DNA from: Sphingomonas sp. UNC305MFCol5.2
GTDB lineage: Bacteria > Pseudomonadota > Alphaproteobacteria > Sphingomonadales > Sphingomonadaceae
Length of the DNA: 64,000 nucleotides
Direction of reading: 5' to 3'
Assembly (NCBI RefSeq): GCF_000712135.1
Contig: NZ_JOOE01000004.1
Coordinates: 312,501 to 376,500 of the forward strand
In this document: in pieces, positions 38,566-47,412 of the stretch
Layout: the number at the start of each line of letters is the position of its first letter
Position numbering within the stretch: the stretch's first letter is position 1
Notes under the pieces: generated by a model
Seen by the model: the letters and a program-made list of their open reading frames with translations, nothing else
Databases searched by the model: none
Told to the model about the DNA's origin: nothing
Program-made: the position numbers and the translations under genes

Positions 38566-41067
38566 ATGAAACGGGGTATTCTCTTCCTGGCTGCCGTTGC
38601 GCCGCTCGCGCTTGCAACGCCGGTCTTCGCCAGGCCGGCCGCGCCTTCGGATACACCGAGGACCGAAGCCGATGCGCCTGCGCAGGAGACCAAGAAGGAA
38701 GCCGAGAAGGAAGTCTTCTCGACCGGCGTCGCCAAGGGGCGCGACCGCCTCGACAGCGCCACTTCGACCAGCGCGCTGCGCGCCAGCGAGATCGACAAGA
38801 TCGGCGCGCGCTCGATCTCCGAGATCCTGCGCGACATCCCCGGCATCCGTTCCGAGGCCGCCAGCGGCGAAGGCAATGCCAACATCACGATCCGCGGCCT
38901 GCCCATCGCATCGACCGGCGCCAAGTTCCTGCAGCTGCAGGAAGACGGCCTGCCGATCCTCGAGTTCGGCGACATCGCCTTCACGACCGCCGACGCCTTC
39001 CTGCGCGCCGACCTGAACCTCGCCGCGGTCGAAGCGATCCGCGGCGGTTCGGCCTCGACCTTCGCGTCGAACTCGCCGGGCGGCATCGTCAACTTCATCT
39101 CGAAGACCGGCGACACCGACGGCGGCGCCGTGCAGCTTTCGACCGGGCTCGATTACGGCATGCGCCGCATCGACTTCGATTATGGCGCGCACATCAGCCC
39201 GACGCTGCGCTTCCATGTCGGCGGCTTCTACCGCGACGGCGAAGGCCCGCGCGAGACCGGCTTCAACTCGACTCGCGGCGGCCAGATCAAGCTGAACATC
39301 ACCAAGGAGTTCGAGGGCGGCTATATCCGCTTCTACGGCAAGTATATGGACGACATTACGCCGGCCTATGACATCACTGCGCTCGGCGTGAGCGGCACCA
39401 ACGAGAACCCGGTCTACAAGAACATCGCCAATTACGATGCGCGTCACGACTCGCTGTTCTCGCGCAACTATCAGAGCCAGCTGACGCTCGACGGCAACAA
39501 CCAGATCGTCAACGACGACGTGACGGCGGGCCAGCACCCGATCGTCAAGTCGGTCGGCGTCGAGAGCAAGTTCGAAGTCGCCGGCTTCGACATCACCGAG
39601 CGTTTCCGCTACGCCGACATGTCCAACCATACCATGGGCATCTATTACGCGCAGTTCATGCCCGCGGCGGTGATGACGGCGGCGTTCGGTGCGCCGGGCG
39701 GCACGCTGCGTTATGCCAGCGGTCCGAATGCCGGCGCGACGATCACCAATCCGACCACGCTCAACGGCAACGGCCTGGCCGCGCTGATGATGCTCGCGGA
39801 TACCGATCTCAACAGCCTCAACAACGTCACCAACGACATCCGCGCCAGCCGCGTGTGGAACGTCGGCGGCAACGACCTGACGACCACCGTCGGCCTGTAC
39901 AGCTCGCACCAGACGATCGATTCCGACTGGAACTGGGCGACCGTGCTCAGCGGCGTCGCGGGCAATGGCGACGCGCAGCTGCTCGACGTCGCCACCGCGA
40001 CGGGCGTCAAGATCACGCAGGACGGCACGCTGCGTTATGGCGGGCCGACCGTCGGCACCTTCCGCCGCGGCTACCGGCTCGGCTACACCACCAACGCGCC
40101 CTTCGCCTCGGTCAATCTGCGCCTCGGCGGAGTCTCGATCGGCGGCAGCCTGCGCTATGACTTCGGCAAGGCGAGCGGCACGGTGATCGGCTCCGAGCTC
40201 GGCGGCGGTCGCGTCGGTGTCGCTGCCAGGGACATGAACGGCGACGGCGTGATCTCGGTCCCCGAGATGCAGGTCGCGATCTCGCCGCTCGCCCGTCCGG
40301 CCCCGGTCGATTACACCTATGGCTATCTGAGCTACTCGGTCAGCGCGCTCTGGCGCATCGCCGAGCCGGTCGCAGTGTTCGCGCGCTACAGCCGTGGCGG
40401 CCGCGCCAGCGCCGACCGCATCCAGTTCAGCCCGTTCGTCAGCGCGACCGACGGCAGCCTGCTCGACAAGGATGCGGGCGTCGACGTGGTGCATCAGGCC
40501 GAAGCGGGCCTCAAGTACCGCAACGAGAACCTGACGCTCAACGTGACCGGCTTCTGGGCCAAGGCCGAGGACACCAACCTCGACTCGACCACCGGCCTGC
40601 CGCTGCTGCGCGACTATAAGGCGATCGGCGCCGAGTTCGAAGGCGGCTACAAGATGGGCATCTTCAGCCTGACCGCCGGTGCGACCTACACCGACGCGGA
40701 GATCAGCAAGGACGCGATCAACCCCGCGTTCGCGGGCAATGTGCCGCAGCACCAGGCCAAGCTGATCTACCAGGTCACGCCGCAGATCACGACCGACCGG
40801 TTCAGCGTCGGCGCGGTGATTGTCGGCACCACCGGCAGCTGGGCCACCGCGGCGAACACGCTCAAGGTGCCGGGCCACACCACGACCAACGCGTTCGTGC
40901 AGTTCCGCCCGATCGACCGCGTGACGCTGGCAGTCAACGCCGCCAACCTGTTCGACGTGCTCGCGATCACTGCGATCGACGATCCGGTGATCCCGGCAGT
41001 CGGCGTGGCACGTGCGCACGTCCTCAACGGCCGCACCATCTCGGCTTCGGTCCGCTTCGACTTCTGA
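38566..41067 (+). CDS. TonB-dependent receptor with an EF-hand-like loop
   Basis: An 833-aa outer-membrane receptor. A signal peptide (FLAAVAPLALATPVFA) is followed by a spacer rich in Lys and Glu, a plug domain from about residue 50 (SISEILRDIPGIRSE, ITIRGLP, VEAIRGGSASTFASNSPGGIVNFISK), and a 22-strand barrel ending in SVRFDF with terminal Phe. In the barrel, residues 556-567 read DMNGDGVISVPE, a complete EF-hand calcium loop, in what should be an exposed loop. Substrate is unknown; no iron or vitamin genes are adjacent. The 212-nt gap upstream shows no riboswitch. GGGGAG precedes the ATG. Confidence 0.92.
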   Translation: MKRGILFLAAVAPLALATPVFARPAAPSDTPRTEADAPAQETKKEAEKEVFSTGVAKGRDRLDSATSTSALRASEIDKIGARSISEILRDIPGIRSEAASGEGNANITIRGLPIASTGAKFLQLQEDGLPILEFGDIAFTTADAFLRADLNLAAVEAIRGGSASTFASNSPGGIVNFISKTGDTDGGAVQLSTGLDYGMRRIDFDYGAHISPTLRFHVGGFYRDGEGPRETGFNSTRGGQIKLNITKEFEGGYIRFYGKYMDDITPAYDITALGVSGTNENPVYKNIANYDARHDSLFSRNYQSQLTLDGNNQIVNDDVTAGQHPIVKSVGVESKFEVAGFDITERFRYADMSNHTMGIYYAQFMPAAVMTAAFGAPGGTLRYASGPNAGATITNPTTLNGNGLAALMMLADTDLNSLNNVTNDIRASRVWNVGGNDLTTTVGLYSSHQTIDSDWNWATVLSGVAGNGDAQLLDVATATGVKITQDGTLRYGGPTVGTFRRGYRLGYTTNAPFASVNLRLGGVSIGGSLRYDFGKASGTVIGSELGGGRVGVAARDMNGDGVISVPEMQVAISPLARPAPVDYTYGYLSYSVSALWRIAEPVAVFARYSRGGRASADRIQFSPFVSATDGSLLDKDAGVDVVHQAEAGLKYRNENLTLNVTGFWAKAEDTNLDSTTGLPLLRDYKAIGAEFEGGYKMGIFSLTAGATYTDAEISKDAINPAFAGNVPQHQAKLIYQVTPQITTDRFSVGAVIVGTTGSWATAANTLKVPGHTTTNAFVQFRPIDRVTLAVNAANLFDVLAITAIDDPVIPAVGVARAHVLNGRTISASVRFDF

Positions 41068-41078
41068 TCGAGGCAAAT

Positions 41079-41108
41079 CGTCCGGGCCGCCGCCGCGCGG
41101 CCCGGACG
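41079..41108 (+). terminator. GC-rich hairpin after the TonB receptor gene
   Basis: CGTCCGGGCCGC (41079-41090) pairs perfectly with its complement at 41097-41108 around a 6-nt loop, 11 nt after the stop codon. The stem is strong, but no T run follows, so termination may be incomplete or factor-assisted. Confidence 0.5.
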
Positions 41109-41219
41109 GGATCGCCCGGGGCCACGTGGCGAACGGGCCGGCCATCTCGAGTTCGCTGCGCTTCTCATTCTGAGACGCACGAAAACGGGCGCATTCGGTC
41201 CGCTCCGCCGGGAGCGGCC

Positions 41220-41225
41220 TATAAT
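41220..41225 (+). promoter_or_regulatory. Consensus -10 box before the chemoreceptor gene
   Basis: TATAAT occurs exactly, 32 nt before the chosen start at 41257, and overlaps an earlier in-frame ATG at 41224, which argues that this ATG is not used. A convincing -35 is not visible at the right distance. Confidence 0.4.
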
Positions 41226-41256
41226 GCAGATGAAACGAAAGAGCAGAGTAGCGAAC

Positions 41257-43101
41257 ATGCTGAAGTCGATGAAAATCCCGAGGAAGCTGGGTCTGTCGTT
41301 CCTGACGGTCTGCGCGACTGCGGCGATCGTGATGCTGGTGTTCTACACCAACATCTCGTCGATCCGCAGCACGACCGACGCGAACAATCTCAGCCAGTCG
41401 ATCCACGCCAAGGCGCAGGCGCTGGAAACCGCCTTGCTGCGGCAGAACAGCCAGATGCGCGGCTTCCTCGTCACCGGGGACGAGAGCTACCTCAAATCCT
41501 ATAACGAGGGGCGCGACGATTACGACAAGGCCTCGGCCGAGCTCGAGGAGATACTGACCGACGATAAGCAGCAGGCGGCGCTGCTCAAGTCGCGCGAGGA
41601 AACGCTCGCGTGGCGCAAGGATTGGGGCGACCGGCTGATCGCCAAGGTCAAGTCGGGCCAGCGCGACGCGGCCGAGGCCGAAGTGCGCGCCGCCGGCAAG
41701 GCCGTGCTGACCAGCAACGCCGTGTTGCCGTTGCGCGAGATCAAGGACGCGCAGACCAAGCTGATCGAGGAGAATGGCGCGAGCCAGGAGACCGCGATCA
41801 AGAGCGCGCTGTTCGTGCTGGTGATCGGTGCGCTCGCACTGATGGGTATCGCCATCACGCTCGCGGTGATGCTGACCCGGCTGATCGCGCGTCCGGTGAG
41901 CGGACTCACCCGGACGATGGCCGATCTTGCCGCCGGCAAGAACGATATCGCCGTGCCCGACACCGATCGCGGCGACGAGCTGGGCGACATGGCCCGCGCG
42001 GTTTTGGTGTTCCGTGACGCCGCGGTGGCCAAGCAGGCCGCCGAAGCCGCCAATGCCCGCGCCGAGGCCGAGCAGAAAATGGTGGTCGAGACCGTGTCGG
42101 CGCAACTCTCCGAGCTCGCCAACGGCAATCTGACGGCCGAGATCAGCCGCGACTTCCCGGGCGACTATGCGACGGTGAAGACCAACTTCAACGCCGCGGT
42201 GGGCGAGCTGCGCGGGCTGATCGGCACGGTGATGCAGAGCGCGGCGACGATCCGCGACGGCTCGAACGAGATCGCCCAGGCGTCCGAGGATCTGGCGCGC
42301 CGCACTGAAGCCAATGCCGCGAGCCTCGAGGAAACCTCTGCGGCAGTGACTCAGATGGACGGCCGCCTGAAGCAGACCGCCCAGGCCGCCGGCCGCACGG
42401 TCGAGCGCGCCGACGGGACGATCGTGACGGTCTCCAACGGCCGCGCGACCGCCGACGAAGCGATGCAGGCGATGAGCCGCGTCGCGGATTCGGCCAAGGG
42501 CATCGACTCGGTCATCGAGGGTCTCGACAAGATCGCCTTCCAGACGCGGGTTCTCGCGATGAACGCGGCGGTCGAAGCCGGCCGTGCGGGCGAAGCGGGC
42601 CGCGGCTTCGCGGTCGTCGCCGATCTCGTCTCGGCGCTCGCGATGCGGGCCGAGGAAGAGGCCGGGCGTGCCCGCGACCAGCTGACCGCCACCCAGACCG
42701 ACATCGTCGCGGCGGTGGAGATGGTCCAGAAGGTCGATACGGCGCTCGCCGACATCTCGGGCGACGTGGGCGAGGTCCACAAATTGCTCGGCGAGATGGC
42801 GACCGACAACCAGGCCCAGTCGACTGCGATCAGCGAGATCTCGATCGCGATCGGGACGATGGACCAGTCGACCCAGCAGAACGCCGCGATGGTCGAGCAG
42901 ACCTCGGCGGCGGCGCGCAACCTGTCGGGCGAAGTCGCCGCGCTCAGCGAGCAGGCGTCGCGGTTCAACGTCGGGTCGCAGAAGAGCGGGGCACGCAAGG
43001 CAGCGTCGATCCATTTCGACGGCCCGGTCAAGCCGCTGCCCGCTGCCGCCGTCTCCGCGCTGACCCGCGCGAACGGCCATGACGACTGGCAATCGTTCTG
43101 A
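41257..43101 (+). CDS. Methyl-accepting chemotaxis protein with CHASE3-like sensor
   Basis: A 614-aa chemoreceptor. One helix near the N-terminus and one near residue 190 (FVLVIGALALMGIAITLAVML) bracket a helical periplasmic region resembling CHASE3. A HAMP domain (RLIARPVSGLTRTMADLAAG) follows, then the long signalling coiled coil with its hairpin tip (IAFQTRVLAMNAAVEAGRAGEAGRGFAVVADLV). The tip has Arg where many receptors have Asn (QTR instead of QTN), as seen in some alphaproteobacterial receptors. No chemotaxis kinase or adaptor gene is nearby, so it is an orphan. The C-terminus (GHDDWQSF) resembles a short tail, perhaps for methylation-enzyme docking. Confidence 0.9.
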   Translation: MLKSMKIPRKLGLSFLTVCATAAIVMLVFYTNISSIRSTTDANNLSQSIHAKAQALETALLRQNSQMRGFLVTGDESYLKSYNEGRDDYDKASAELEEILTDDKQQAALLKSREETLAWRKDWGDRLIAKVKSGQRDAAEAEVRAAGKAVLTSNAVLPLREIKDAQTKLIEENGASQETAIKSALFVLVIGALALMGIAITLAVMLTRLIARPVSGLTRTMADLAAGKNDIAVPDTDRGDELGDMARAVLVFRDAAVAKQAAEAANARAEAEQKMVVETVSAQLSELANGNLTAEISRDFPGDYATVKTNFNAAVGELRGLIGTVMQSAATIRDGSNEIAQASEDLARRTEANAASLEETSAAVTQMDGRLKQTAQAAGRTVERADGTIVTVSNGRATADEAMQAMSRVADSAKGIDSVIEGLDKIAFQTRVLAMNAAVEAGRAGEAGRGFAVVADLVSALAMRAEEEAGRARDQLTATQTDIVAAVEMVQKVDTALADISGDVGEVHKLLGEMATDNQAQSTAISEISIAIGTMDQSTQQNAAMVEQTSAAARNLSGEVAALSEQASRFNVGSQKSGARKAASIHFDGPVKPLPAAAVSALTRANGHDDWQSF

Positions 43102-43202
43102 GGAATCCGGCGGTCGTGCTTCCCGTGCGAGCTGCGACCGCCAACCCTCCGTCAAGATCTGAACATCCGTCGGGCCGGTGGCCCGGCGCGCCCCGGAGGA
43201 AT

Positions 43203-44237
43203 ATGACCGACCATCTTGCGACCCGGGGAGAATTCTCGCGTCAGGCGGACATTGCGCGCACTCTCGGTTCCCCCTTCGTCGCGGCGGTGCTCGAAGCCGG
43301 CGAGCGTCATCTCGGCCAGGCGCCGCGCACCGCGGCACTGATCCGGTCCTGGCCCGGCGATCCTTCCGCGGCGGCGCTGGCAATGCGCTTCAACGCCGCG
43401 ATCCACGCACTGGCCCGCCGGGGCCGTCCGCAACGGCTCGAATCGCTCTACCGGCGCCAGCATGACGATTTCGACGGCGCGATCGCCGCGGCGATGGCGT
43501 CCGAAGACGCCTTCATTGCGCAGTGGATGCAGCAGCCGCCCCAGACCAACGAAGTCAATCGCGCCGCCGCGATCCTCTCGGCGCTGATGGTGGCGGGCGA
43601 GCGCTTCGGCCTGCCCTTCGAATTGCTCGAACTGGGATCGAGCGCGGGACTCAATCTCAATCTCGCGCGCTATGCTTATGATCTGGGCGGACTGGCGGCG
43701 GGTGCGCCGGACTCGCCGGTGCGGATCGCGCCGACCTGGCGCGGGAGCCGGCCGCCCAAGACGGTGCCCGAGGTGATCGTGGCGCAGGGAGTGGATCTCC
43801 ATCCGCTCGATGCCGCCGACGAAGCGACGCGCGACCGGCTGCTTTCCTTCGTCTTCGCCGATCAGCCGCTGCGCGCCGAACGATTGCGTCACGCGCTCGA
43901 TCTTGCGCAGCACCACAAGCCACGGGTCACCCGCGCCGATGCGGTGTCGTGGCTCGCCGAGCAGCTCGCCGAACCGCAGGTGGCGGGGCGCTGCCGCGCG
44001 GTGTTCCATTCGATGGTACTGCAATATCTCGACGCCGCCGACCGCAAGGTGGCGATCGACCTGATCGCCGCTGCCGGCTCGCGCGCCACGCCGGAGCGCC
44101 CGCTGGCGTGGATCAGCTTCGAATGGACGCCGAACCGCAGCGAGGTCCAGCTATGGCTGACCTGCTGGCCGAGCGGCGAGGCGCGGCTGCTGGCGACCTG
44201 CCATCCTTATGGGGCGTGGATCGACTGGCGAGGGTGA
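43203..44237 (+). CDS. DUF2332 family protein
   Basis: A 344-aa cytoplasmic protein of the DUF2332 family, which is widespread in alphaproteobacteria and actinobacteria and has no firmly known function. Visible family traits are the conserved LLELGSSAGLNLNL stretch near residue 145, which resembles a SAM-binding loop, the GVDLHPLDA motif near 200 and the HSMVLQYLD motif near 285; the C-terminus ends in HPYGAWIDW. A methyltransferase-like fold is my inference from the glycine loop. CCGGAGGAAT precedes the ATG at 43203. The gene stands alone between the chemoreceptor and the convergent thpR. Confidence 0.85.
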   Translation: MTDHLATRGEFSRQADIARTLGSPFVAAVLEAGERHLGQAPRTAALIRSWPGDPSAAALAMRFNAAIHALARRGRPQRLESLYRRQHDDFDGAIAAAMASEDAFIAQWMQQPPQTNEVNRAAAILSALMVAGERFGLPFELLELGSSAGLNLNLARYAYDLGGLAAGAPDSPVRIAPTWRGSRPPKTVPEVIVAQGVDLHPLDAADEATRDRLLSFVFADQPLRAERLRHALDLAQHHKPRVTRADAVSWLAEQLAEPQVAGRCRAVFHSMVLQYLDAADRKVAIDLIAAAGSRATPERPLAWISFEWTPNRSEVQLWLTCWPSGEARLLATCHPYGAWIDWRG

Positions 44238-44262
44238 GCGGCTGCGCCGCTGGCGAATTGAT

Positions 44263-44799
44263 CTACCCCCGCAGCTGGTAACGTTCCACCGCTTCGTAGA
44301 TCGCGCCTTCGCGGCCGAGCGTGCTTTCGAACAGCAGGAAGTGATCGAGCGTGAACGGCGCACTGGCGAGGCCGGCATGGCTTTCGAGGAAGCGATCGGT
44401 CTGTCCGGCGCTGGCGTTCATCCGCGCCAGCGTGACATGGGGCAGATAGGCGCGGCCCTCGGGGGCGAGGCCGCAGCGGACCAGCGCCTGGTCGACCTTC
44501 TTGTGGAGCCCGGCGAGCGCATCGTGCGGGCGGACGCCGGCCCAGAGCGCATTGGGCCGGCCGCGGCTGTCGAACTGGCCGACTCCGGCGAGCGCGACCT
44601 CGAGCGGGGGATAGTGGATGCTCGAGAGCGCGATCGCGATATCCTCGGCGAGCGGGCGCTCGATTTCGCCGATGAAGCGCAGCGTCAGATGGAGCTGGGA
44701 ATCGTCCTGCCAGCGCGCGCCGGTGACGCCTCCCATCAAGGCGAGCAGCTGCTCGCGGATCGCGCGGGGCGGACGGAGGCCGACGAACAGGCGGTGCAT
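44263..44799 (-). CDS. thpR: RNA 2',3'-cyclic phosphodiesterase (2'-5' RNA ligase family)
   Basis: A 178-aa enzyme of the 2H phosphoesterase superfamily. The two catalytic H-x-T-L motifs are present, HLTL at 37-40 and HVTL at 121-124, at the usual spacing. Members hydrolyse 2',3'-cyclic phosphate ends of RNA and can ligate tRNA halves in vitro. Length is standard. The start is at the ATG at 44799, where the protein opens with MHRLFVGLRPP, typical of the family. It is divergent from the BI-1 gene with a 113-nt gap holding a likely promoter, and convergent with DUF2332. Confidence 0.92.
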   Translation of the reverse strand: MHRLFVGLRPPRAIREQLLALMGGVTGARWQDDSQLHLTLRFIGEIERPLAEDIAIALSSIHYPPLEVALAGVGQFDSRGRPNALWAGVRPHDALAGLHKKVDQALVRCGLAPEGRAYLPHVTLARMNASAGQTDRFLESHAGLASAPFTLDHFLLFESTLGREGAIYEAVERYQLRG

Positions 44800-44845
44800 G
44801 GCCGGCTTTAACCACGGATCGGGGCTGAGCCCCAGCCGGTTTCGC

Positions 44846-44874
44846 TTGAAAAGGATCGGCCGAGGAACGATATT
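44846..44874 (+). promoter_or_regulatory. Probable sigma-70-type promoter of the BI-1 gene
   Basis: TTGAAA at 44846-44851 and GATATT at 44869-44874 are separated by exactly 17 nt, 38 nt before the ATG at 44913. Between the -10 and the ATG there is a small dyad (GCCGGC-AAAT-GCCGGC) and a good ribosome site, AAGAGGAG. Confidence 0.45.
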
Positions 44875-44912
44875 CGGCGGACGCCGGCAAATGCCGGCAA
44901 GAGGAGTTTACA

Positions 44913-45677
44913 ATGGCAAACTGGTCGGATCCCCGCACGAGCGCAGCGGCCTACGCACCCGGTGCAGCGCGCGCAGACTATGATGCGGGCCTCAGATCCT
45001 ACATGCTGTCGGTCTACAATTACATGCTTTCGGGCGTGCTGCTGACCGGCATCGTCGCGCTGGCGTTCGGCAAGATCGAATCGCTGCAGCGGCTGCTGTT
45101 CGTCGTGCAGGAAACTTCGCGCGGGTTCTCCATCGGGCCGTCGCTGCTCGGCTGGCTCGTGATGCTCTCGCCGCTGGCGATCGTCTTCGCGATGAGCTTC
45201 GGGCAACAGCGCATGTCGGAAGGCACGCTCAAGGCGCTGTTCTTCGCTTATGCCGGCCTGCTCGGCGCGTCGCTCTCGACGATCTTCATCACCTATACCG
45301 ACGCCTCGATCGCGCAGGTGTTCTTCGGCACGGCCGCCGGCTTCGCCGGACTGAGCCTCTACGGCTACACGACGAAGAAGGACCTGTCGGGTCTCGGCAC
45401 CTTCCTGATCATGGGCCTGATCGGGCTGATCGTGGCATCGATCGTCAATATCTTCATCGGCTCGAGCACGATGAATTTGGTGATCAGCGTGATCGGCGTG
45501 CTGATCTTCGCGGGCCTGACCGCCTATGACACGCAGAAGATCAAGAGCATCTACGCGCATGTCGCCGGCACGGACATGATGGGCAAGGTCGTGATCATGG
45601 GGGCGCTGAACCTCTATCTCGACTTCATCAACATGTTCCTGTTCCTGCTCCGCCTGTTCGGCAGCTCGCGCAACTGA
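44913..45677 (+). CDS. Bax inhibitor-1/YccA family membrane protein
   Basis: A 254-aa inner-membrane protein with seven hydrophobic segments, starting with a soluble stretch of about 30 residues (RSYMLSVYNYMLSGVLLTG begins helix 1). The C-terminal half carries YDTQKIKSIYAH and GALNLYLDFINMFLFLLRL, the hallmark pair of acidic residues in BI-1/YbhL proteins that acts as a pH-dependent calcium leak in characterised bacterial homologs. It is a monocistronic unit: a promoter lies in the gap before it and a very strong terminator follows. AAGAGGAG precedes the ATG. Confidence 0.95.
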   Translation: MANWSDPRTSAAAYAPGAARADYDAGLRSYMLSVYNYMLSGVLLTGIVALAFGKIESLQRLLFVVQETSRGFSIGPSLLGWLVMLSPLAIVFAMSFGQQRMSEGTLKALFFAYAGLLGASLSTIFITYTDASIAQVFFGTAAGFAGLSLYGYTTKKDLSGLGTFLIMGLIGLIVASIVNIFIGSSTMNLVISVIGVLIFAGLTAYDTQKIKSIYAHVAGTDMMGKVVIMGALNLYLDFINMFLFLLRLFGSSRN

Positions 45678-45703
45678 GCTCCCGATAGCGTCAAGCCAAA
45701 GCG

Positions 45704-45735
45704 CGGCCCGGCGGTACTCCCGCCGGGCCGTTTTT
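45704..45735 (+). terminator. Strong intrinsic terminator after the BI-1 gene
   Basis: An 11-bp perfect GC stem (CGGCCCGGCGG at 45704-45714 with 45720-45730), a 5-nt loop and then TTTTT directly after the stem. It begins 27 nt past the stop codon and is the clearest intrinsic terminator in the window. Confidence 0.92.
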
Positions 45736-45814
45736 ATGTGCGGCTTGTTTTCCGCACGGGAACGCGACTCGGGCGACGGTTGTTACAGCCGGGCAACGCT
45801 CAGGAGAGTGAATC

Positions 45815-46168
45815 ATGGACGCGAACCCGATCGACCCGGCGATGGACAAGATGTCGGTGGCGCCGGGACCCGATAGCGAGGATCCCGCAGAGCGCCCCGC
45901 TCCCGTGGCGTCGGCCGATGCCGGCACCGACGAATCGATTGCCCAGCGGCTGGAGCGCAACCCCGAAAGCAAAGAGGCGCGGCTCGACCGGGCGCTCGAC
46001 GAATCGATGGACGCGTCGGACCCGCCCGCATCGACTCAGCCGGTGCACAGCCATTCGCTGCCCGAAAGTTCGGGCTATGACGAAAAGGCCGAGGAGAAGC
46101 TCGCCGCGGGCCCCGCGGGAACGAAGGGCATCATCGGCAAGGTGCTGCACAAGCTCGGCCTCGACTGA
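45815..46168 (+). CDS. Hypothetical acidic protein
   Basis: A 117-aa soluble protein, strongly acidic and rich in Asp, Glu, Pro, Ser and Ala, so much of it is probably disordered. A conserved-looking basic helix closes it (KGIIGKVLHKLGLD). No domain recognised. CAGGAGAG lies seven bases before the ATG, and the next gene, a cation exporter, starts 9 nt after its stop, so the two form an operon. It may be a small accessory or stress protein; sphingomonads appear to carry similar short acidic proteins, but I cannot name the family. Confidence 0.75.
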   Translation: MDANPIDPAMDKMSVAPGPDSEDPAERPAPVASADAGTDESIAQRLERNPESKEARLDRALDESMDASDPPASTQPVHSHSLPESSGYDEKAEEKLAAGPAGTKGIIGKVLHKLGLD

Positions 46169-46176
46169 GGTCTGAT

Positions 46177-47127
46177 ATGGGAGCGTCCCCGGCGTCGGGC
46201 TGGCGCGCCAATATCGTTCTCTATGCCGCACTGGCGGCCAATCTGGGGATCGCCGTCGCCAAGTTCGTGGCGGCGACGATCACCGGTTCGTCGTCGATGC
46301 TCACCGAGGGCGTCCACAGCGTAGTCGACAGCGGCAATCAGGGGCTTTTGCTCTACGGACAGCGCCGCGCGAGGCGGCCGCCCGATGCCGAGCACCCGTT
46401 CGGCTATGGTCGCGAGCTCTATTTCTGGGCGTTCGTCGTCGCGATCCTGATCTTTGGCCTCGGCGCCGGCGTTTCGGTCTATGAGGGCTGGAAGCACATC
46501 CAGCACCCCGAGCATCTGCGCGATCCTCTGGTCAATTATATCGTATTGGGCGTGGCGATGCTGCTCGAGGGGACGAGCTGGGGAATCGCGCTCAAGGAAT
46601 TCGCCGCCAGCAAAGGCGAGATGGGTTGGTGGGAGGCGGTGCGCGAATCCAAGGATCCGGCGGGATTCATCGTATTGTTCGAGGATTCGGCGGCGCTCGC
46701 CGGGTTGCTGGTGGCGGGGGTCGGCATCTGGGCGAGCCATGCGTGGGGCGACCCGCGGATCGACGGCGCGGCATCGATCGCGATCGGCTGCATCCTCGCG
46801 GCCGTGGCGATTTTGCTCGCGCGCGAGGCCAAGGGGCTGCTGATCGGCGAGCGCGCCAATCCCGAGGTGATCGAATGCGTCCGCGCAATCCTGAGCAGCA
46901 AGCCCGAGATCGTGCGAGTCAATCACGTCCGCACGATCCACACCGCCCCCGATCGCATCTTCGTCGCGGTCAGCGCCGATTTCGAGGACCATATCACGAT
47001 GGGCGCGGGCGAGACGCTGATCGAGGCGATCGAGCATGAATTGAAGGCGGCGCTGCCGATGCTGTCTTCGATCTACATCCGGCCCGAAAAAGCGGAGGAT
47101 GCACCCGAGGCGGTAGCGGTGGGATGA
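46177..47127 (+). CDS. Cation diffusion facilitator (CDF) transporter
   Basis: A 316-aa inner-membrane exporter for zinc, iron or similar divalent cations. The metal site is visible in helix 2, SSMLTEGVHSVVDSGNQ (His and Asp), and in helix 5, where FEDSAALAGLLVAGVG holds the Asp; the signature EHPFGYGRELYFW is typical. A C-terminal cytoplasmic domain of about 85 aa follows (LSSKPEIVRVNHVRTIHT). The presence of E/D-S-A instead of the H-x-x-x-D pair in helix 5 leans toward the iron/zinc or ZnT9-like branch; the metal is not certain. Six helices, normal length. Co-transcribed with the acidic protein upstream. Confidence 0.92.
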   Translation: MGASPASGWRANIVLYAALAANLGIAVAKFVAATITGSSSMLTEGVHSVVDSGNQGLLLYGQRRARRPPDAEHPFGYGRELYFWAFVVAILIFGLGAGVSVYEGWKHIQHPEHLRDPLVNYIVLGVAMLLEGTSWGIALKEFAASKGEMGWWEAVRESKDPAGFIVLFEDSAALAGLLVAGVGIWASHAWGDPRIDGAASIAIGCILAAVAILLAREAKGLLIGERANPEVIECVRAILSSKPEIVRVNHVRTIHTAPDRIFVAVSADFEDHITMGAGETLIEAIEHELKAALPMLSSIYIRPEKAEDAPEAVAVG

Positions 47128-47131
47128 GCGA

Positions 47132-47371
47132 TCAGCCCTGGCGCAGCGTGGGCCGGTGGAGGGAGTGTTCCTCGATGCTCGCGCGCAGGGCTTCGGCAGC
47201 GTCCGCCTCGTCGATGGCGCGCAGCAGATCTTCGAACTTGCCGTCATCCGAAACCGGGAAGCAACGCTTGAAGCCGCTTCCCAGCCGTTCGAGGTCGCGA
47301 TCCGTAAGCAGCCCGACCGCGACGATATGCTCCTGCGCCAATACCCACACTCCGGCGAACTCGTGCGGCAT
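47132..47371 (-). CDS. Small hypothetical protein
   Basis: A 79-aa soluble protein (MPHEFAGVWVLAQEHIVAVGLL at the start, shown only in part here, and an acidic helix DDGKFEDLLRAIDEADAAEALR in the middle). It has no signal peptide or membrane segment. The pattern of hydrophobic and charged residues looks like a folded helical protein and codon use is typical, so I think it is real despite a weak ribosome site. It converges with the CDF gene at a distance of 4 nt and is downstream of nothing on its own strand within 40 nt. Function unknown. Confidence 0.6.
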   Translation of the reverse strand: MPHEFAGVWVLAQEHIVAVGLLTDRDLERLGSGFKRCFPVSDDGKFEDLLRAIDEADAAEALRASIEEHSLHRPTLRQG

Positions 47372-47412
47372 TAACGAGGATTAAGCCGGTTTGTGCCAAC
47401 GGCCTGTCGATT

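Noticed and set aside
38539-43383. Open frame of about 1600 codons antisense to the TonB receptor and chemoreceptor
   Set aside because: It spans two well-supported genes and their gap, has no domain signal, and is typical of antisense frames in GC-rich DNA.
47371-47384. TTAA-N6-TTAA as a CtrA site
   Set aside because: The spacer is 6 rather than the 7 of the CtrA consensus, and it lies at the start of a small gene of doubtful promoter; too weak to call.
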